Positions 20,450 through 31,301 of a stretch of DNA of 64,000 bases are shown in pieces; position 1 is the first letter of the stretch; every line of letters begins with the position of its first letter. Source of the DNA: Acinetobacter defluvii (GTDB lineage: Bacteria > Pseudomonadota > Gammaproteobacteria > Pseudomonadales > Moraxellaceae); contig NZ_CP029397.2 in the NCBI RefSeq assembly GCF_001704615.3, positions 1,550,001-1,614,000 on the forward strand, written 5' to 3'. The notes under the pieces are model-generated. The model searched no databases. It worked only from the letters and a program-made list of their open reading frames with translations, and was not told the DNA's origin. A program made the translations under genes and the position numbers.

Positions 20450-21997
20450 CTACATCATCCACTCGATCGGTAAATAAGACACAGTATGCATCACGCCACG
20501 TTGAAATTGAGTTGTTTCAGGTTCTTGGTTATATTTTTTGACTGTTCCATCAGGTTGATGATCGTACCAAATCAGTTCACCTTGTGAGTCGAGCTTTAAT
20601 TCATAAGCCACTTTTAACAAGGATGAGTCGAGTAATGAAGAGATTTGTTCTTGTAATTGATTTGATTCAACCACCAAACCCACCTCAGTATTCAGGTTAA
20701 AAGAACGTGGATCTAGGTTAAATGAACCAATAAAGACTTTATTATCAATATTAATAAACTTCGCATGTAAACTTGATTTGTCTTTACCTTTTTTAGGAAT
20801 AACGTTTCCAGTTAAGACCTCATACCATGTCCGTCGTTTTCGTTCGATATACGGCTTAAACTCATAAAGTTTTATCCCACTTTTTAATAAATCTACCCGA
20901 TATTTTTGGTAAAAAGCATGGACTAAAGCAACATCATTGGCTACAAAAGAGTTGGTTAAAACCCGTACATCAACCCCTTGTTTTGGAAATTGGCTCAGAT
21001 ACTGTGTTCCTGTCTGGGTGGGTACAAAGTAAGCGGAAATCAAATCCATTTCTTGTTTGGGTTCTCCCAAATGTTGTCGAATTTGATAGGAAATAAGTTC
21101 TGATTCTGAGGCTTGCCCAAGAGTTTTTTTAGGTGAATCTGCAAGAAAGTGTGCATGCGCCCAATTGACATGATTTTGTTTAAGCTCATTTGCCAGCTCT
21201 TTTTGTTCTGCATCGAGTTTCATATCTGTAGGATTTTCTTTTTGTTCAAGCTTTTTATAGTTAAGTCTTAATTTTTCTAAATCTTTTTGTTTTCCTGTCG
21301 GGATAAACTGTTGGTTAGGATAACTTAAATCATGATTCCAAAAATCCGAGAAAACTTGATTGGCATGTTGTACTGCTGTACCAAAAAATAACACATCCAT
21401 ATCGGTAAATTGAAATGATTCACTGGCATCAAAATATTCACTACTGATATTGCGTCCACCTGTGACGGCAATAATACCATCCGCAATGATTAATTTATTA
21501 TGCATACGATGGTTAATTTGTTGTAAGCGGAAGATGTAGTCTAAAAATCTTAAATTTCGAAATTTATAGGGATTATAAAGCCTGATTTGAATATTTGGAT
21601 GGGTGCTTAAGGCTTTGAGTTGGTTGTCGATTTTTGTACCATTTTGATCATCGATCAATAAACGAACCTTAACACCACGATCGGCTGCTTTGAGCAGTTC
21701 ATGCAGCATTAAGTTACCAATAAAATCATCTGCCCAAATATAATATTGTAAGTCTAAATTATATTTGGCTTGTCGAATCAGATGAATACGTGCTGCAATA
21801 CTTTGAAAAGCCTCACTCATTGCCAAATAAGCAGTTAAACCTTGTTGTAATTTATGTTCAGCATTTTGATCAGTTAACCAATATTGGCTATGGACTGGAG
21901 TGGGTGCTTCATTTTTAGAGTCATTCATAGGCAAACTGCATCCAGATAAAAAGCTAAAACTTAAACTTAGAGCAATTAAAGAGGGAACATGTTTCAT
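20450..21997 (-). CDS. Phospholipase D / cardiolipin synthase-like lipoprotein
   Basis: The 515-residue protein begins with a lipoprotein signal (lipobox FLSGC, Cys about 19). It carries two PLD (HKD) motifs: HNKLIIADG and HAKFINIDNK, each followed by GG/GSFN segments. PLD-superfamily enzymes of this lipid-anchored type make or cleave phospholipids; Acinetobacter strains carry related PLD/cardiolipin synthase-like genes. A TTG seven codons earlier opens the frame, but the ATG at 21997 gives the normal signal peptide. It is divergent from frmA. Confidence 0.85.
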   Translation of the reverse strand: MKHVPSLIALSLSFSFLSGCSLPMNDSKNEAPTPVHSQYWLTDQNAEHKLQQGLTAYLAMSEAFQSIAARIHLIRQAKYNLDLQYYIWADDFIGNLMLHELLKAADRGVKVRLLIDDQNGTKIDNQLKALSTHPNIQIRLYNPYKFRNLRFLDYIFRLQQINHRMHNKLIIADGIIAVTGGRNISSEYFDASESFQFTDMDVLFFGTAVQHANQVFSDFWNHDLSYPNQQFIPTGKQKDLEKLRLNYKKLEQKENPTDMKLDAEQKELANELKQNHVNWAHAHFLADSPKKTLGQASESELISYQIRQHLGEPKQEMDLISAYFVPTQTGTQYLSQFPKQGVDVRVLTNSFVANDVALVHAFYQKYRVDLLKSGIKLYEFKPYIERKRRTWYEVLTGNVIPKKGKDKSSLHAKFINIDNKVFIGSFNLDPRSFNLNTEVGLVVESNQLQEQISSLLDSSLLKVAYELKLDSQGELIWYDHQPDGTVKKYNQEPETTQFQRGVMHTVSYLPIEWMM

Positions 21998-22114
21998 TCT
22001 TATGGACGAAATTGTCAATTTTAATAAATCATAACACTACTTATTGGTTGAATCATTAAAGCAAAAAAGGTTACTGTAGCGAATCTGTTAAAGAATTGAT
22101 TCAGTAAAGGATGA

Positions 22115-23230
<1,116 letters not shown>

Positions 23231-23255
23231 GTTAAAAAGTTCTATATTTAACAAG

Positions 23256-23286
23256 ATCAGTACTATTTCGATGGTACTGATTTTTT
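23256..23286 (+). terminator. Terminator after frmA
   Basis: ATCAGTAC and GTACTGAT form an 8-bp stem with a ten-base loop, followed by TTTTTT. Confidence 0.85.
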
Positions 23287-23473
23287 ATGCTTAATTGGCT
23301 AGTTACGCTCACGCTAGATTGTTGTTCAGACCGTTTAGCATCAGTGATTGAAATACACATGAAAAAAACAAACAAATCCGTTCCGTTATAGTAAATATCT
23401 ATTTAAAAGCCAAGACTAAAATATATTTATTCCAATCTTGGCTGAAAAAATTGCGAATTGATGATTTTAAATA

Positions 23474-25054
23474 TCAAATCAGTTCATATCGCTGTGTAAT
23501 ACCACATTGATCTACAAATGTTTGGTCATGCGAAACTAGAATGACAGCTCCTGTGAAATTAGTAATTGCATTCGCCAATAACTCACGTGAATCGAGATCT
23601 AAATGATTTTCAGGTTCATCCAATAACAATAAATCAACTGCTTGTTCAGATTGACTTAATGCTAGTAACGCAATTTTTAGTTTTTCACCGCCACTTAACT
23701 TTTCAACAGCTAGAGTCGCTTTGTCACCACGTAGGCGCAGTTGTCCCAGTAAATTACGCCATTCTGTATCAGAGTAGCTTGCATTAAACGCTGTTAAATT
23801 CTCAACCGCGTTGCATTTAGGATTTAAAAAACTAAAGTTTTGATCTAAATAAACAGCATGTCCTGTTATAAATACATTGCAATCATTTATAAAGTTCTGC
23901 TGGTAAATCATATTGAGTAAAGTCGATTTGCCAACGCCATTTTGACCAAATAAATGTAGCTTTTCACCTGCATGAAGTGCAAAATGAATAGCTGATTGCG
24001 TGCCAAATGGTAAAGTAAAATCAGTAAAACGAAGCAGTTCTCCTGTTTTGTGTGGTGTGGAAATAAACTCTAATTGTTGATTTTTTACATATACTTGTTG
24101 ACTTCTAGCATCCCTCAATTCCTGTTCAGCAGCTAAAACTTGTCGATTTTGCTGCTCTTTGAGTTTCGCAAAACTTTGTCCTGATTGTTCCTTTTTAAAA
24201 TCCAATAAAATTTTAGCTTGTGAGGTGTTTTCACGTAAACGTTGCCCTTGATGTTGACGTTTTTGTGCTTTCATCAAACTTTGCTGTTGCTGTTGTTTCA
24301 ACTGTTTAAGTTGTTGCTTTTGCTGTTGTACAGATTGATCTAATGCTTTCGTTTGTACACTTATATGCTGCTCGTAAACCTGATAATTCCCATGAATATG
24401 CTGAATACCATGTACATTTAAAGCATAAATATGCTGCATATGTTCTAATAAATCACGATCATGACTAATCACTAAGACACCCGCAGGATGCTTTAAAATA
24501 GACTGTTGCAGCCACAAACGTCCCGCTTGATCAAGATGATTGCTAGGTTCATCTAGCAAAAGATAATGATCTTTCTTCTGAAAAAGTGCACAAAGTGCCA
24601 AGCGTGTTTTTTGACCTTCACTTAGCTTTTCAGTTGGAAAACTGAAGTCAGTAGGTAAATTTGCCTGACTGAGCAGATTGTGCCATTTACTGGGTAAATG
24701 CCAAGCATCTTCAACACGTTCATAATCCTCTAAGTCGCCTTGACCCTGTTCAATACGTTGAAAAGCTTGATGTAAATGTTCAACCCCTAGGGCTTGAGCA
24801 ATATTTTCAGTGGGTAGGCGATAGAACTGAGGTAAATATGCATACGGCAAATTCCATGTAATCTGCCCACTAATCTGAAAACTATCCGATTGAACACCCT
24901 GTAAAAGCTGCATGAGCAAGGACTTGCCTTGACCATTTTGACCAATCAAGGCGCTGGCTTGATGCGGATAAAGGCTAAAATTTAAATTTTGAAATAAAAC
25001 TTGATTAGGAAAGGCTAAACCAAATTGTGAAATGATACATGCCTGTTGTGTCAT
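23474..25054 (-). CDS. ABC-F family ATP-binding protein
   Basis: The 526-residue protein has two ABC cassettes and no membrane part. Cassette 1: GQNGQGKS, LSEGQKTRLAL, LLLDEPSNHLD. Cassette 2: GQNGVGKST, LSGGEKLKIAL, LLLDEPENHLD. A Gln/Lys-rich linker helix pair (about 235-315) lies between them. ABC-F proteins act on the ribosome in translation rescue or antibiotic protection; which applies here cannot be told. Of two close in-frame ATGs, the one at 25054 has GAGG at good spacing. It is transcribed alone. Confidence 0.88.
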   Translation of the reverse strand: MTQQACIISQFGLAFPNQVLFQNLNFSLYPHQASALIGQNGQGKSLLMQLLQGVQSDSFQISGQITWNLPYAYLPQFYRLPTENIAQALGVEHLHQAFQRIEQGQGDLEDYERVEDAWHLPSKWHNLLSQANLPTDFSFPTEKLSEGQKTRLALCALFQKKDHYLLLDEPSNHLDQAGRLWLQQSILKHPAGVLVISHDRDLLEHMQHIYALNVHGIQHIHGNYQVYEQHISVQTKALDQSVQQQKQQLKQLKQQQQQSLMKAQKRQHQGQRLRENTSQAKILLDFKKEQSGQSFAKLKEQQNRQVLAAEQELRDARSQQVYVKNQQLEFISTPHKTGELLRFTDFTLPFGTQSAIHFALHAGEKLHLFGQNGVGKSTLLNMIYQQNFINDCNVFITGHAVYLDQNFSFLNPKCNAVENLTAFNASYSDTEWRNLLGQLRLRGDKATLAVEKLSGGEKLKIALLALSQSEQAVDLLLLDEPENHLDLDSRELLANAITNFTGAVILVSHDQTFVDQCGITQRYELI

Positions 25055-25412
25055 ATAAAACCTCATGAAACAGGATGTACAAAATATTGAATTTTATCAA
25101 TAAAAAATATTTATTGAGAGGTAATTTTCAAGCAATAACACATTTTATTTTCAAAAAACGCATAAAAGATCAGAGAAAATAATTGCTTGAATATATAGAC
25201 AAAGTCACGCATTCAGACATTTTGCACATCAAAAAATTAAAAATAGGAATTTGATGAGAAAATGACTTACTTCATTGGCGTTACTCTTATAGGGAATAGT
25301 TGAGAAAGAGTATTGTATGAAAAAAATTCAATTTGTCAAATGATGATGAAATTGTATTTCATAAAAAATCCTTAAAGCTGAACAATAAACTTCAATGATA
25401 TATCCAAATAGC
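25055..25412. other. 358-bp intergenic region
   Basis: No gene is visible. The only structure noted is a 9-bp inverted repeat, TCAAGCAAT (25128-25136) and ATTGCTTGA (25182-25190), with a 45-base gap. Its role is unknown. Confidence 0.5.
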
Positions 25413-26351
25413 CTAAGTAGTTTTATTTTCAAAATGCTTAAAAACATGCAATAACTCGTTCCTTAAAAAAGTATGTCTTGAATTTAACTCCAAATCCTTA
25501 AACCAAAACATTCCTATATTAATCAAAGGTAAATCTAAAGGATGTTGAAAAATACAAATTTGATTAGAAATCGATAAATGACTTAAAACCTCTTGGGGAA
25601 TCGTCAAAACAGCATTTGGATTGCTTTCTAAAATCTGTAACGCGGTTGAATAGTGCTGACAACGCAATAATAATTCCCGAGAAAAATTCTGCTGCTGAAT
25701 AAATGAATCTTCTAATAAAACACCTGTACGTCGAGAAGACACACCAACATGTTTCGCAGCAAAATATAGTTGTTTATTCATATTTTTTTGCTGTGAACAT
25801 ACGACAAATTTATCCTGAATCAAGGTTTTAAATTCGATGTTATGTGCATAGTTTTGCTGAAGATCGATTGCAAAATCAATTTGTTGTGTGACGAGTTCTG
25901 TTTGAACGGTTTTACGGTCTAATTTGCTACTTAAAAATTCAATATCTAAATTTAAGTTTTGAAAATGTTTAAATAATTTGGGAAATACTAAGGGTTCAAT
26001 TTCATCATGAATCGCAATTCTTAAGCTTTTTACCATACTCGGATTAAAACTTTGCTGTGGCTCAGAGAGTTTTTGTAATAGCGCTAAAGCTTGCAGAATA
26101 TGCGGATAAATTTGTTCTGCAAATGGTGTTGGACGCATTTTCTGATGATGCCGTACAAATAAATCGTCTTTTAAGAGTAGGCGTAAGCGTTGTAAAGCAT
26201 GACTTACCGCAGATTGACTCACACATAAAAGATGTGCAGCTTGAGTAATACTATTTTGTTGATAAATTGCAATAAAAACAGGGTATAAATTAATATCTAT
26301 ACGATGAAAAACGGATAAATCCAAGCTGTTTTGATTATGAATATGATTCAT
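25413..26351 (-). CDS. LysR family transcriptional regulator
   Basis: The 312-residue protein has its HTH at about 20-80 (IYQQNSITQAAHLLCVSQSA) and a LysR effector domain of the NodD/ToxR-like type (DDLFVRHHQKMRPTP). It is divergent from the acyl-CoA dehydrogenase gene across 88 bp and is the likely regulator of that catabolic cluster. A small palindrome AACAGTATGCTGTT (26393-26406) lies in the shared gap. The start (ATG at 26351) is the first in frame. Confidence 0.82.
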   Translation of the reverse strand: MNHIHNQNSLDLSVFHRIDINLYPVFIAIYQQNSITQAAHLLCVSQSAVSHALQRLRLLLKDDLFVRHHQKMRPTPFAEQIYPHILQALALLQKLSEPQQSFNPSMVKSLRIAIHDEIEPLVFPKLFKHFQNLNLDIEFLSSKLDRKTVQTELVTQQIDFAIDLQQNYAHNIEFKTLIQDKFVVCSQQKNMNKQLYFAAKHVGVSSRRTGVLLEDSFIQQQNFSRELLLRCQHYSTALQILESNPNAVLTIPQEVLSHLSISNQICIFQHPLDLPLINIGMFWFKDLELNSRHTFLRNELLHVFKHFENKTT

Positions 26352-26439
26352 ACTAATATATCTAATTAAATCATTTTATTCATAGTAGAGTTAACAGTAT
26401 GCTGTTGTAAAGCGTATTCATATTTTAAAGGACATAAAA

Positions 26440-27678
26440 ATGTTTGAACTTTCCACAAGAGCACAACAATTTATAGAAAAAACCCAACAATTTATTCAAA
26501 ATGAAATCGAACCAATTGAAGCTGAGTTTTGGAAGGAAATGCATCATCTTAATCAAGGTGATGATTGGACGACATGGCAGTGGCCAGCGCAACTCGAACA
26601 ATTAAAACAAAAAGCCAAAGCAGCAGGTTTATGGAATATGTTTTTGCCTGATGCCGAACTTGGTCAAGGTTTATCTGTACAAGAATATGCACATATTGCA
26701 GAGCTTTCAGGGCGTAGTTTAATTGCGCCAGCTGTATTTAACTGTAATGCACCTGATAGCGGCAATATGGAAGTATTATGGCGTTATGGCTCCGAAACAC
26801 AAAAAGAACAATGGTTAAAACCGCTATTGGATGGGAAAATTCGTTCTGTTTTTTGTATGACTGAGCCAGAAGTTGCATCCAGTGACGCCACCAATATGCA
26901 AGCAACGGCAATTGTGGAAGGTGATGAAATTGTTCTCAACGGTCGTAAATGGTGGTCATCGGGTTTAGGCGATCCAAATGCAAAAATTATTATTTTCATG
27001 GCACATACGCCAGATGCAAGTAAAGATCGCCATCACCAACATTCTATGGTTTTGGTTCCTGTAGATACGCAAGGTGTAAAAATAGAACGTATGTTACCTG
27101 TATTTGGTGATTATGATGCGCCACATGGTCATGGTGAAGTCAGTTTTGACAATGTACGTGTGCCGATCTCAAATTTTATTGGTGGTGCAGGACAAGGTTT
27201 TGAAATTGCACAAGGGCGTTTAGGACCAGGACGCATTCACCACTGTATGCGTTGCATTGGCGCTGCTGAAAAATCTTTAGAGTTGATGATTGATCGTGGT
27301 ATGCGTCGGACGGCTTTTGGTAAAGAAATTTTAAAACTCGGTGGAAATCTGGAACGTGTCGCTGAAGCACGTGTCGCCATTGATCAAGCACGACTTTTAA
27401 CCTTGTATGCAGCCTATAAAATGGATACTTTAGGAAATATGGCAGCATTAACTGAAATTTCAGCCATTAAAGTGGTTGCGCCAAATGTATTGCAGCAAGT
27501 GGTTGATATGGCGATTCAAATTCATGGTGGTGAAGGTTTATCACATGACACACCACTGACAGGATTCTTTGCTCAGGCTCGGGCATTACGTTTGGCAGAT
27601 GGACCAGATGAAGTGCATAAAGGCATGATTGCTAAACTTGAGTTAAAAAAAAGGGGATATGCTAGCCGTAAAAAGTAA
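26440..27678 (+). CDS. Acyl-CoA dehydrogenase, ACAD10/11-like
   Basis: The 412-residue flavoprotein has the acyl-CoA dehydrogenase signatures CMTEPEVASSDATNM and RRTAFGKEI. Its C-terminal IQIHGGEGLSHDTPL and ADGPDEVHKGMIAKLEL are typical of the branch related to human ACAD10/11. It is followed by an aminoglycoside-phosphotransferase-like kinase, the partner domain that is fused to the dehydrogenase in ACAD11. This suggests handling of hydroxylated acyl-CoAs via phosphorylation. Regulated probably by the divergent LysR gene. GGACAT precedes the ATG. Confidence 0.88.
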   Translation: MFELSTRAQQFIEKTQQFIQNEIEPIEAEFWKEMHHLNQGDDWTTWQWPAQLEQLKQKAKAAGLWNMFLPDAELGQGLSVQEYAHIAELSGRSLIAPAVFNCNAPDSGNMEVLWRYGSETQKEQWLKPLLDGKIRSVFCMTEPEVASSDATNMQATAIVEGDEIVLNGRKWWSSGLGDPNAKIIIFMAHTPDASKDRHHQHSMVLVPVDTQGVKIERMLPVFGDYDAPHGHGEVSFDNVRVPISNFIGGAGQGFEIAQGRLGPGRIHHCMRCIGAAEKSLELMIDRGMRRTAFGKEILKLGGNLERVAEARVAIDQARLLTLYAAYKMDTLGNMAALTEISAIKVVAPNVLQQVVDMAIQIHGGEGLSHDTPLTGFFAQARALRLADGPDEVHKGMIAKLELKKRGYASRKK

Positions 27679-27701
27679 TCTAATTTGAATGAATTAAAAA
27701 C

Positions 27702-27738
27702 GTCATTTTTCTGTGAAATGATAATATGGAAAAATGAC
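27702..27738 (+). other. Intercistronic inverted repeat
   Basis: GTCATTTTTC and GAAAAATGAC form a 10-bp stem with a 17-base loop between the dehydrogenase and kinase genes. It may weaken or stabilise the operon transcript at this point. Confidence 0.4.
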
Positions 27739-27771
27739 CAGTATTGAAAATTAAACAATCAGGGAAAAATC

Positions 27772-28893
27772 ATGTCGGTGATTGATGTTGGTGGAAATGT
27801 ACGTGAAGGTGAAGAACTCGATGTCCGAGCTGTTGGAAATTGGTTAATTGAAAATGGTTCTGAAATTTCAGGACCTGTAGAAGTCACTCAATATTCAGGA
27901 GGCGCATCAAACTGGACATATCGTTTAAAATATGCCAATGCTGACTTGATTTTACGTCGTCCACCAAAAGGTACAAAAGCAAAATCAGCGCATGACATGG
28001 CACGTGAATATAACGTACAACGTTGGCTTGCGCCTTATTATCCAGTTCTCCCCGAAATGGTTGGCTTATGCCAAGATGAATCTGTGCTTGGATGTGATTT
28101 TTACGTGATGAAGCGTATCGAAGGCATTATTCCACGGGCAAAACTTCCAGCAGAGTTAAAGTTTAATGAAGAACAAGTGCATGAATTATGTGTCAATGTA
28201 CTGGATAAATTGATTGAATTACATCAAGTTCCCTATAAAGGTACAAAACTCGAACAGCTGGGTAAAGGAGATGGCTATTGCCGCCGACAAGTGGAAGGTT
28301 GGGACAAACGTTATGAAAAAGCGCATACCCTCAATGTGCCAAGTTTTAAGTTCGTACGTAAATGGCTACTTGAGCATATTCCTGAAGATTCAACTAGTTG
28401 TTTAATTCACAATGATTGGCGTTTTGATAATGTCATTCTTGATCCTAAAAACCCAACCCAAGTGATTGGGGTTTTAGACTGGGAAATGGCAACCATCGGT
28501 GATCCATTGATGGATTTAGGGTCGGCATTGGCTTATTGGGTTGAGGACACAGATAACCAGATTTTTAAATCCACTCGTCGCCAACCTACTCATTTAAAAG
28601 GCATGTTTACACGCAAAGAAGTGGTGGATTACTACCTAGAAAAAACAGGGTTACAACCTGAAAACTGGGCGTTTTATGAAGTATTTGGTATTTTCCGTTT
28701 AGCGGTTATCGCACAGCAAATTTATTATCGTTATTATCATAAGCAAACCAATAATCCTGCATTTAAAGACTTTTGGATTGTGATTCATGCACTACATATT
28801 CGTGCTTTAAAATTGATTGGCAAGCAAAAAATTGAAGCAAATGAACTCGTACAAGAATACATGGCTAAATTTAAGGAAATTTTAGGAAAATGA
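27772..28893 (+). CDS. APH-like phosphotransferase (ACAD11 kinase-type)
   Basis: The 373-residue protein has the aminoglycoside-phosphotransferase fold with QYSGGASNWTYRL (nucleotide loop), LILRRPP (Lys/Arg contact), the catalytic HNDWRFDNVILD and the metal-binding VLDWEMATIGDP. In this branch (LvaA of Pseudomonas, the kinase domain of human ACAD10/11) the substrate is a hydroxyacyl-CoA, not an antibiotic. It sits between an acyl-CoA dehydrogenase and a histidine phosphatase and overlaps the latter by four bases. Confidence 0.87.
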   Translation: MSVIDVGGNVREGEELDVRAVGNWLIENGSEISGPVEVTQYSGGASNWTYRLKYANADLILRRPPKGTKAKSAHDMAREYNVQRWLAPYYPVLPEMVGLCQDESVLGCDFYVMKRIEGIIPRAKLPAELKFNEEQVHELCVNVLDKLIELHQVPYKGTKLEQLGKGDGYCRRQVEGWDKRYEKAHTLNVPSFKFVRKWLLEHIPEDSTSCLIHNDWRFDNVILDPKNPTQVIGVLDWEMATIGDPLMDLGSALAYWVEDTDNQIFKSTRRQPTHLKGMFTRKEVVDYYLEKTGLQPENWAFYEVFGIFRLAVIAQQIYYRYYHKQTNNPAFKDFWIVIHALHIRALKLIGKQKIEANELVQEYMAKFKEILGK

Positions 28894-29588
28894 CCACAAT
28901 TTATCTCGTCCGTCATGGGCAAGCGTCTTTTGGTGCGGAAAGTTACGATAAATTATCGTGTCATGGTGAGCAACAAGCCAAAGTATTAGGTCAATTTTTT
29001 AGAAATATTTTAAAAGAACAACCTTATGTTGTGGCAGGTTCAATGCAACGTCATCAACAAACCGCTGAATTTGCGCTTGCAGAATGTTTTCCTGAAACTC
29101 AAATTCATATCAATCCTGCTTGGAATGAATTTAACCACCAACAAGTCTTTGCTCAGTACGATCCTCGTTTCAATGAGCCACATTTATTAAAACAAGAAGT
29201 CGCAAAAGAACAAAGTCCACGCGCATATTTGGCTAAAATTTTTGATGGTGCGATTGAGCGATGGACGGGCGGGGATTTTCATCATGAATATGATGAGTCT
29301 TGGCCAAATTTCAAAAATCGGGTGGAATCGGCTTTGCAAAACTTATGTGATGAACTTGCAAAAACCAAACCACGCTATGCAGTCGTTTTTACTTCAGGTG
29401 GTGTGATCTCTGTTGCAGCAGGAAAAGTTATGGAACTCAATGTAAATCGTACTTTTGCTTTAAATTGGGCGATTGCCAATAGCAGCTTAACCACGATGCG
29501 TTTAGTTGGAAATGAACCGCAATTATTGAGCTTAAATGAACATCACTTTTTAAAAGCACAGGATATCAACCTTCTTACGTGGATTTAA
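28890..29588 (+). CDS. Histidine phosphatase family protein
   Basis: The 232-residue protein starts with IYLVRHGQASFGAE, the RHG phosphohistidine motif, and has a later Glu/His region (VFTSGGVIS). It is a phosphoglycerate-mutase-like phosphatase. It overlaps the kinase gene by ATGA, so the two are translationally coupled. A phosphatase in a kinase/dehydrogenase cluster may act on the phosphorylated intermediate, but that is a guess. Confidence 0.85.
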   Translation: MTTIYLVRHGQASFGAESYDKLSCHGEQQAKVLGQFFRNILKEQPYVVAGSMQRHQQTAEFALAECFPETQIHINPAWNEFNHQQVFAQYDPRFNEPHLLKQEVAKEQSPRAYLAKIFDGAIERWTGGDFHHEYDESWPNFKNRVESALQNLCDELAKTKPRYAVVFTSGGVISVAAGKVMELNVNRTFALNWAIANSSLTTMRLVGNEPQLLSLNEHHFLKAQDINLLTWI

Positions 29589-29654
29589 ACTGGATTTTTA
29601 ATCTCATCTTTTAGATAAAATAGGGTTAAAAACAAATAAAACAGGAATGTCATC

Positions 29655-30398
29655 ATGGCGAAAACAATTTTAATTACAGGTGCAAGTTCAGGCATCGGTG
29701 CAGGTATGGCACGAGAATTTGCACAAAAAGGCTATAACTTAGCCATTTGTGCAAGACGATTAGAACGTTTAGAAAAGCTACAGCAGGAACTTGAATCAAA
29801 ATACGGTGTAAAAGTTATTGCTAAAACGTTGGATGTGACCAACTACGAACAAATTTTTCAGGTTTTTCGTGAGTTTAAAAACGATTTTGGTACGATTGAT
29901 CGTATTATTGTCAATGCAGGCGTGGGAGATGGTCGTCGTATCGGAAATGGAAAGTTTGAAATCAATCGTGCAACAGTAGAAACTAACTTTATTTCAGCAT
30001 TAGCACAATGTGAAGCAGCCGTTGAAATTTTTCGTGAACAAAAGACTGGGCATTTGGTCGTGATTTCTTCCATGAGTGCGATTCGTGGTATGCCAAAACA
30101 TTTAACCGCTTATGGCGCAAGCAAAGCAGGGGTTGCAGCATTGGCTGAGGGAATCCGAGCAGAATTGATTGATACAAAAATTAAAGTTTCAACAATTTTC
30201 CCTGGGTATATTCGTACTGAAATTAATGAAGGTGCGAAAAAATTACCATTTGAAGTGGATGTAGAAACAGGCTCACATTTATTGGTCAAAGCTATTGAAA
30301 AACAACCTATTAAAGCCTATGTACCACAATGGCCGTGGTTACCATTAGGATTGGCAATGAAAGTTTTACCTTTAAAAATTGTCAATAAATTGGGCTAG
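29655..30398 (+). CDS. Short-chain dehydrogenase/reductase
   Basis: This 247-residue classical SDR has the cofactor motif TGASSGIGAG, NAGVGDG, the catalytic Ser (VVISSMSAI) and YGASKAGV (Tyr-x-x-x-Lys). RRLERLEKLQ after beta-2 indicates NADP(H) preference. It is the last gene of the acyl-CoA dehydrogenase cluster and probably interconverts a keto and a hydroxy group of its substrate. AGGAATG precedes the ATG. Confidence 0.87.
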   Translation: MAKTILITGASSGIGAGMAREFAQKGYNLAICARRLERLEKLQQELESKYGVKVIAKTLDVTNYEQIFQVFREFKNDFGTIDRIIVNAGVGDGRRIGNGKFEINRATVETNFISALAQCEAAVEIFREQKTGHLVVISSMSAIRGMPKHLTAYGASKAGVAALAEGIRAELIDTKIKVSTIFPGYIRTEINEGAKKLPFEVDVETGSHLLVKAIEKQPIKAYVPQWPWLPLGLAMKVLPLKIVNKLG

Positions 30399-30414
30399 TT
30401 TTTATTGAGTAATG

Positions 30415-30440
30415 AGGGTTAAAAAAGTCTTTTTGACCCT
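30415..30440. terminator. Bidirectional terminator
   Basis: AGGGTTAAAAA and TTTTTGACCCT pair (one T-G wobble) between the convergent SDR gene and the SH3-like gene. T-rich stretches occur on both strands. Confidence 0.65.
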
Positions 30441-30452
30441 TTAAAAAATACC

Positions 30453-31139
30453 CTAACTATTTTTCTTTAAATAAATTGACTGAATATAACCTTCAATTTC
30501 AATATCATGATGAACAAATAAAACCTTAACCCAATATTCATTCACTGGATGAGCATAAAATTTAACCATGCTGTTGCGTGGAATTTCAACCAGTATGGAA
30601 CTATTAATCGTGGCTTGTTCACGTAATGAAATTTTAGTTGTCACCTGCGCTACATGGATTTGATGAATAAATTTTAAATAATCTTCAATAAAATCTACGG
30701 TGAAGTCAATATTATCAAAATTAAAGCAATACATAACAAACAACAGATCAAATAAATATTTTTGATAGTTTGCGATCGCTGAGCTAAACATATTGGTTTT
30801 ATAGTTAGCATCTAAACATCGCTTAGACTGTAGTTGAACTGATATCGGATAATCCTCTAAAACGTCCTTAAAAGTAGCATAATATTTTGTAATATCTGGA
30901 TTTTGCTGTTCAATATTTAAAATACGTTGTAATTGTAAAGAAAGAAAAGGTTGCTTTTGAATAAGTTGAATATTTTCTAAAAGATCATCTCGTTGCTGAG
31001 AAATACTCAAGTTTTTATGATTTTTAATCAATTTTCTTAAAGAATCAATAAAAGTTTGTAGCTCAGACTGAGCGTTTATAGTGGATATAAATGTAGATGC
31101 TTGCATTTTATTTGAATAATGCTCAAGTTTTGTATTCAA
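30453..31139 (-). CDS. Hypothetical protein with C-terminal SH3-like domain
   Basis: The 228-residue protein is largely helical over about 1-165. It ends in a bacterial SH3-like segment (about 170-225: ISLREQATINSSILVEIPRN, then YWVKVLF, GYIQSIYL). No signal peptide is seen, so it is probably cytoplasmic, unlike most SH3b proteins. The frame starts with a TTG at 31139 that has GGGGA upstream; the first ATG (31106) has no ribosome site, so the TTG is preferred, with doubt. I do not recognise the family. Confidence 0.65.
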   Translation of the reverse strand: MNTKLEHYSNKMQASTFISTINAQSELQTFIDSLRKLIKNHKNLSISQQRDDLLENIQLIQKQPFLSLQLQRILNIEQQNPDITKYYATFKDVLEDYPISVQLQSKRCLDANYKTNMFSSAIANYQKYLFDLLFVMYCFNFDNIDFTVDFIEDYLKFIHQIHVAQVTTKISLREQATINSSILVEIPRNSMVKFYAHPVNEYWVKVLFVHHDIEIEGYIQSIYLKKNS

Positions 31140-31301
31140 AATTCATCCCCATGAACATTAAAAACTATTATTTGTGATATTTATCACATTATATTAAAAG
31201 ATAGAATGCTTTAAAAGCATATCTCCTATTTATTTACTATCAAGTATTTACCCAAATTAAGCAGTATAATCATGGCAACATTATAAGCATGACTGAATAT
31301 T

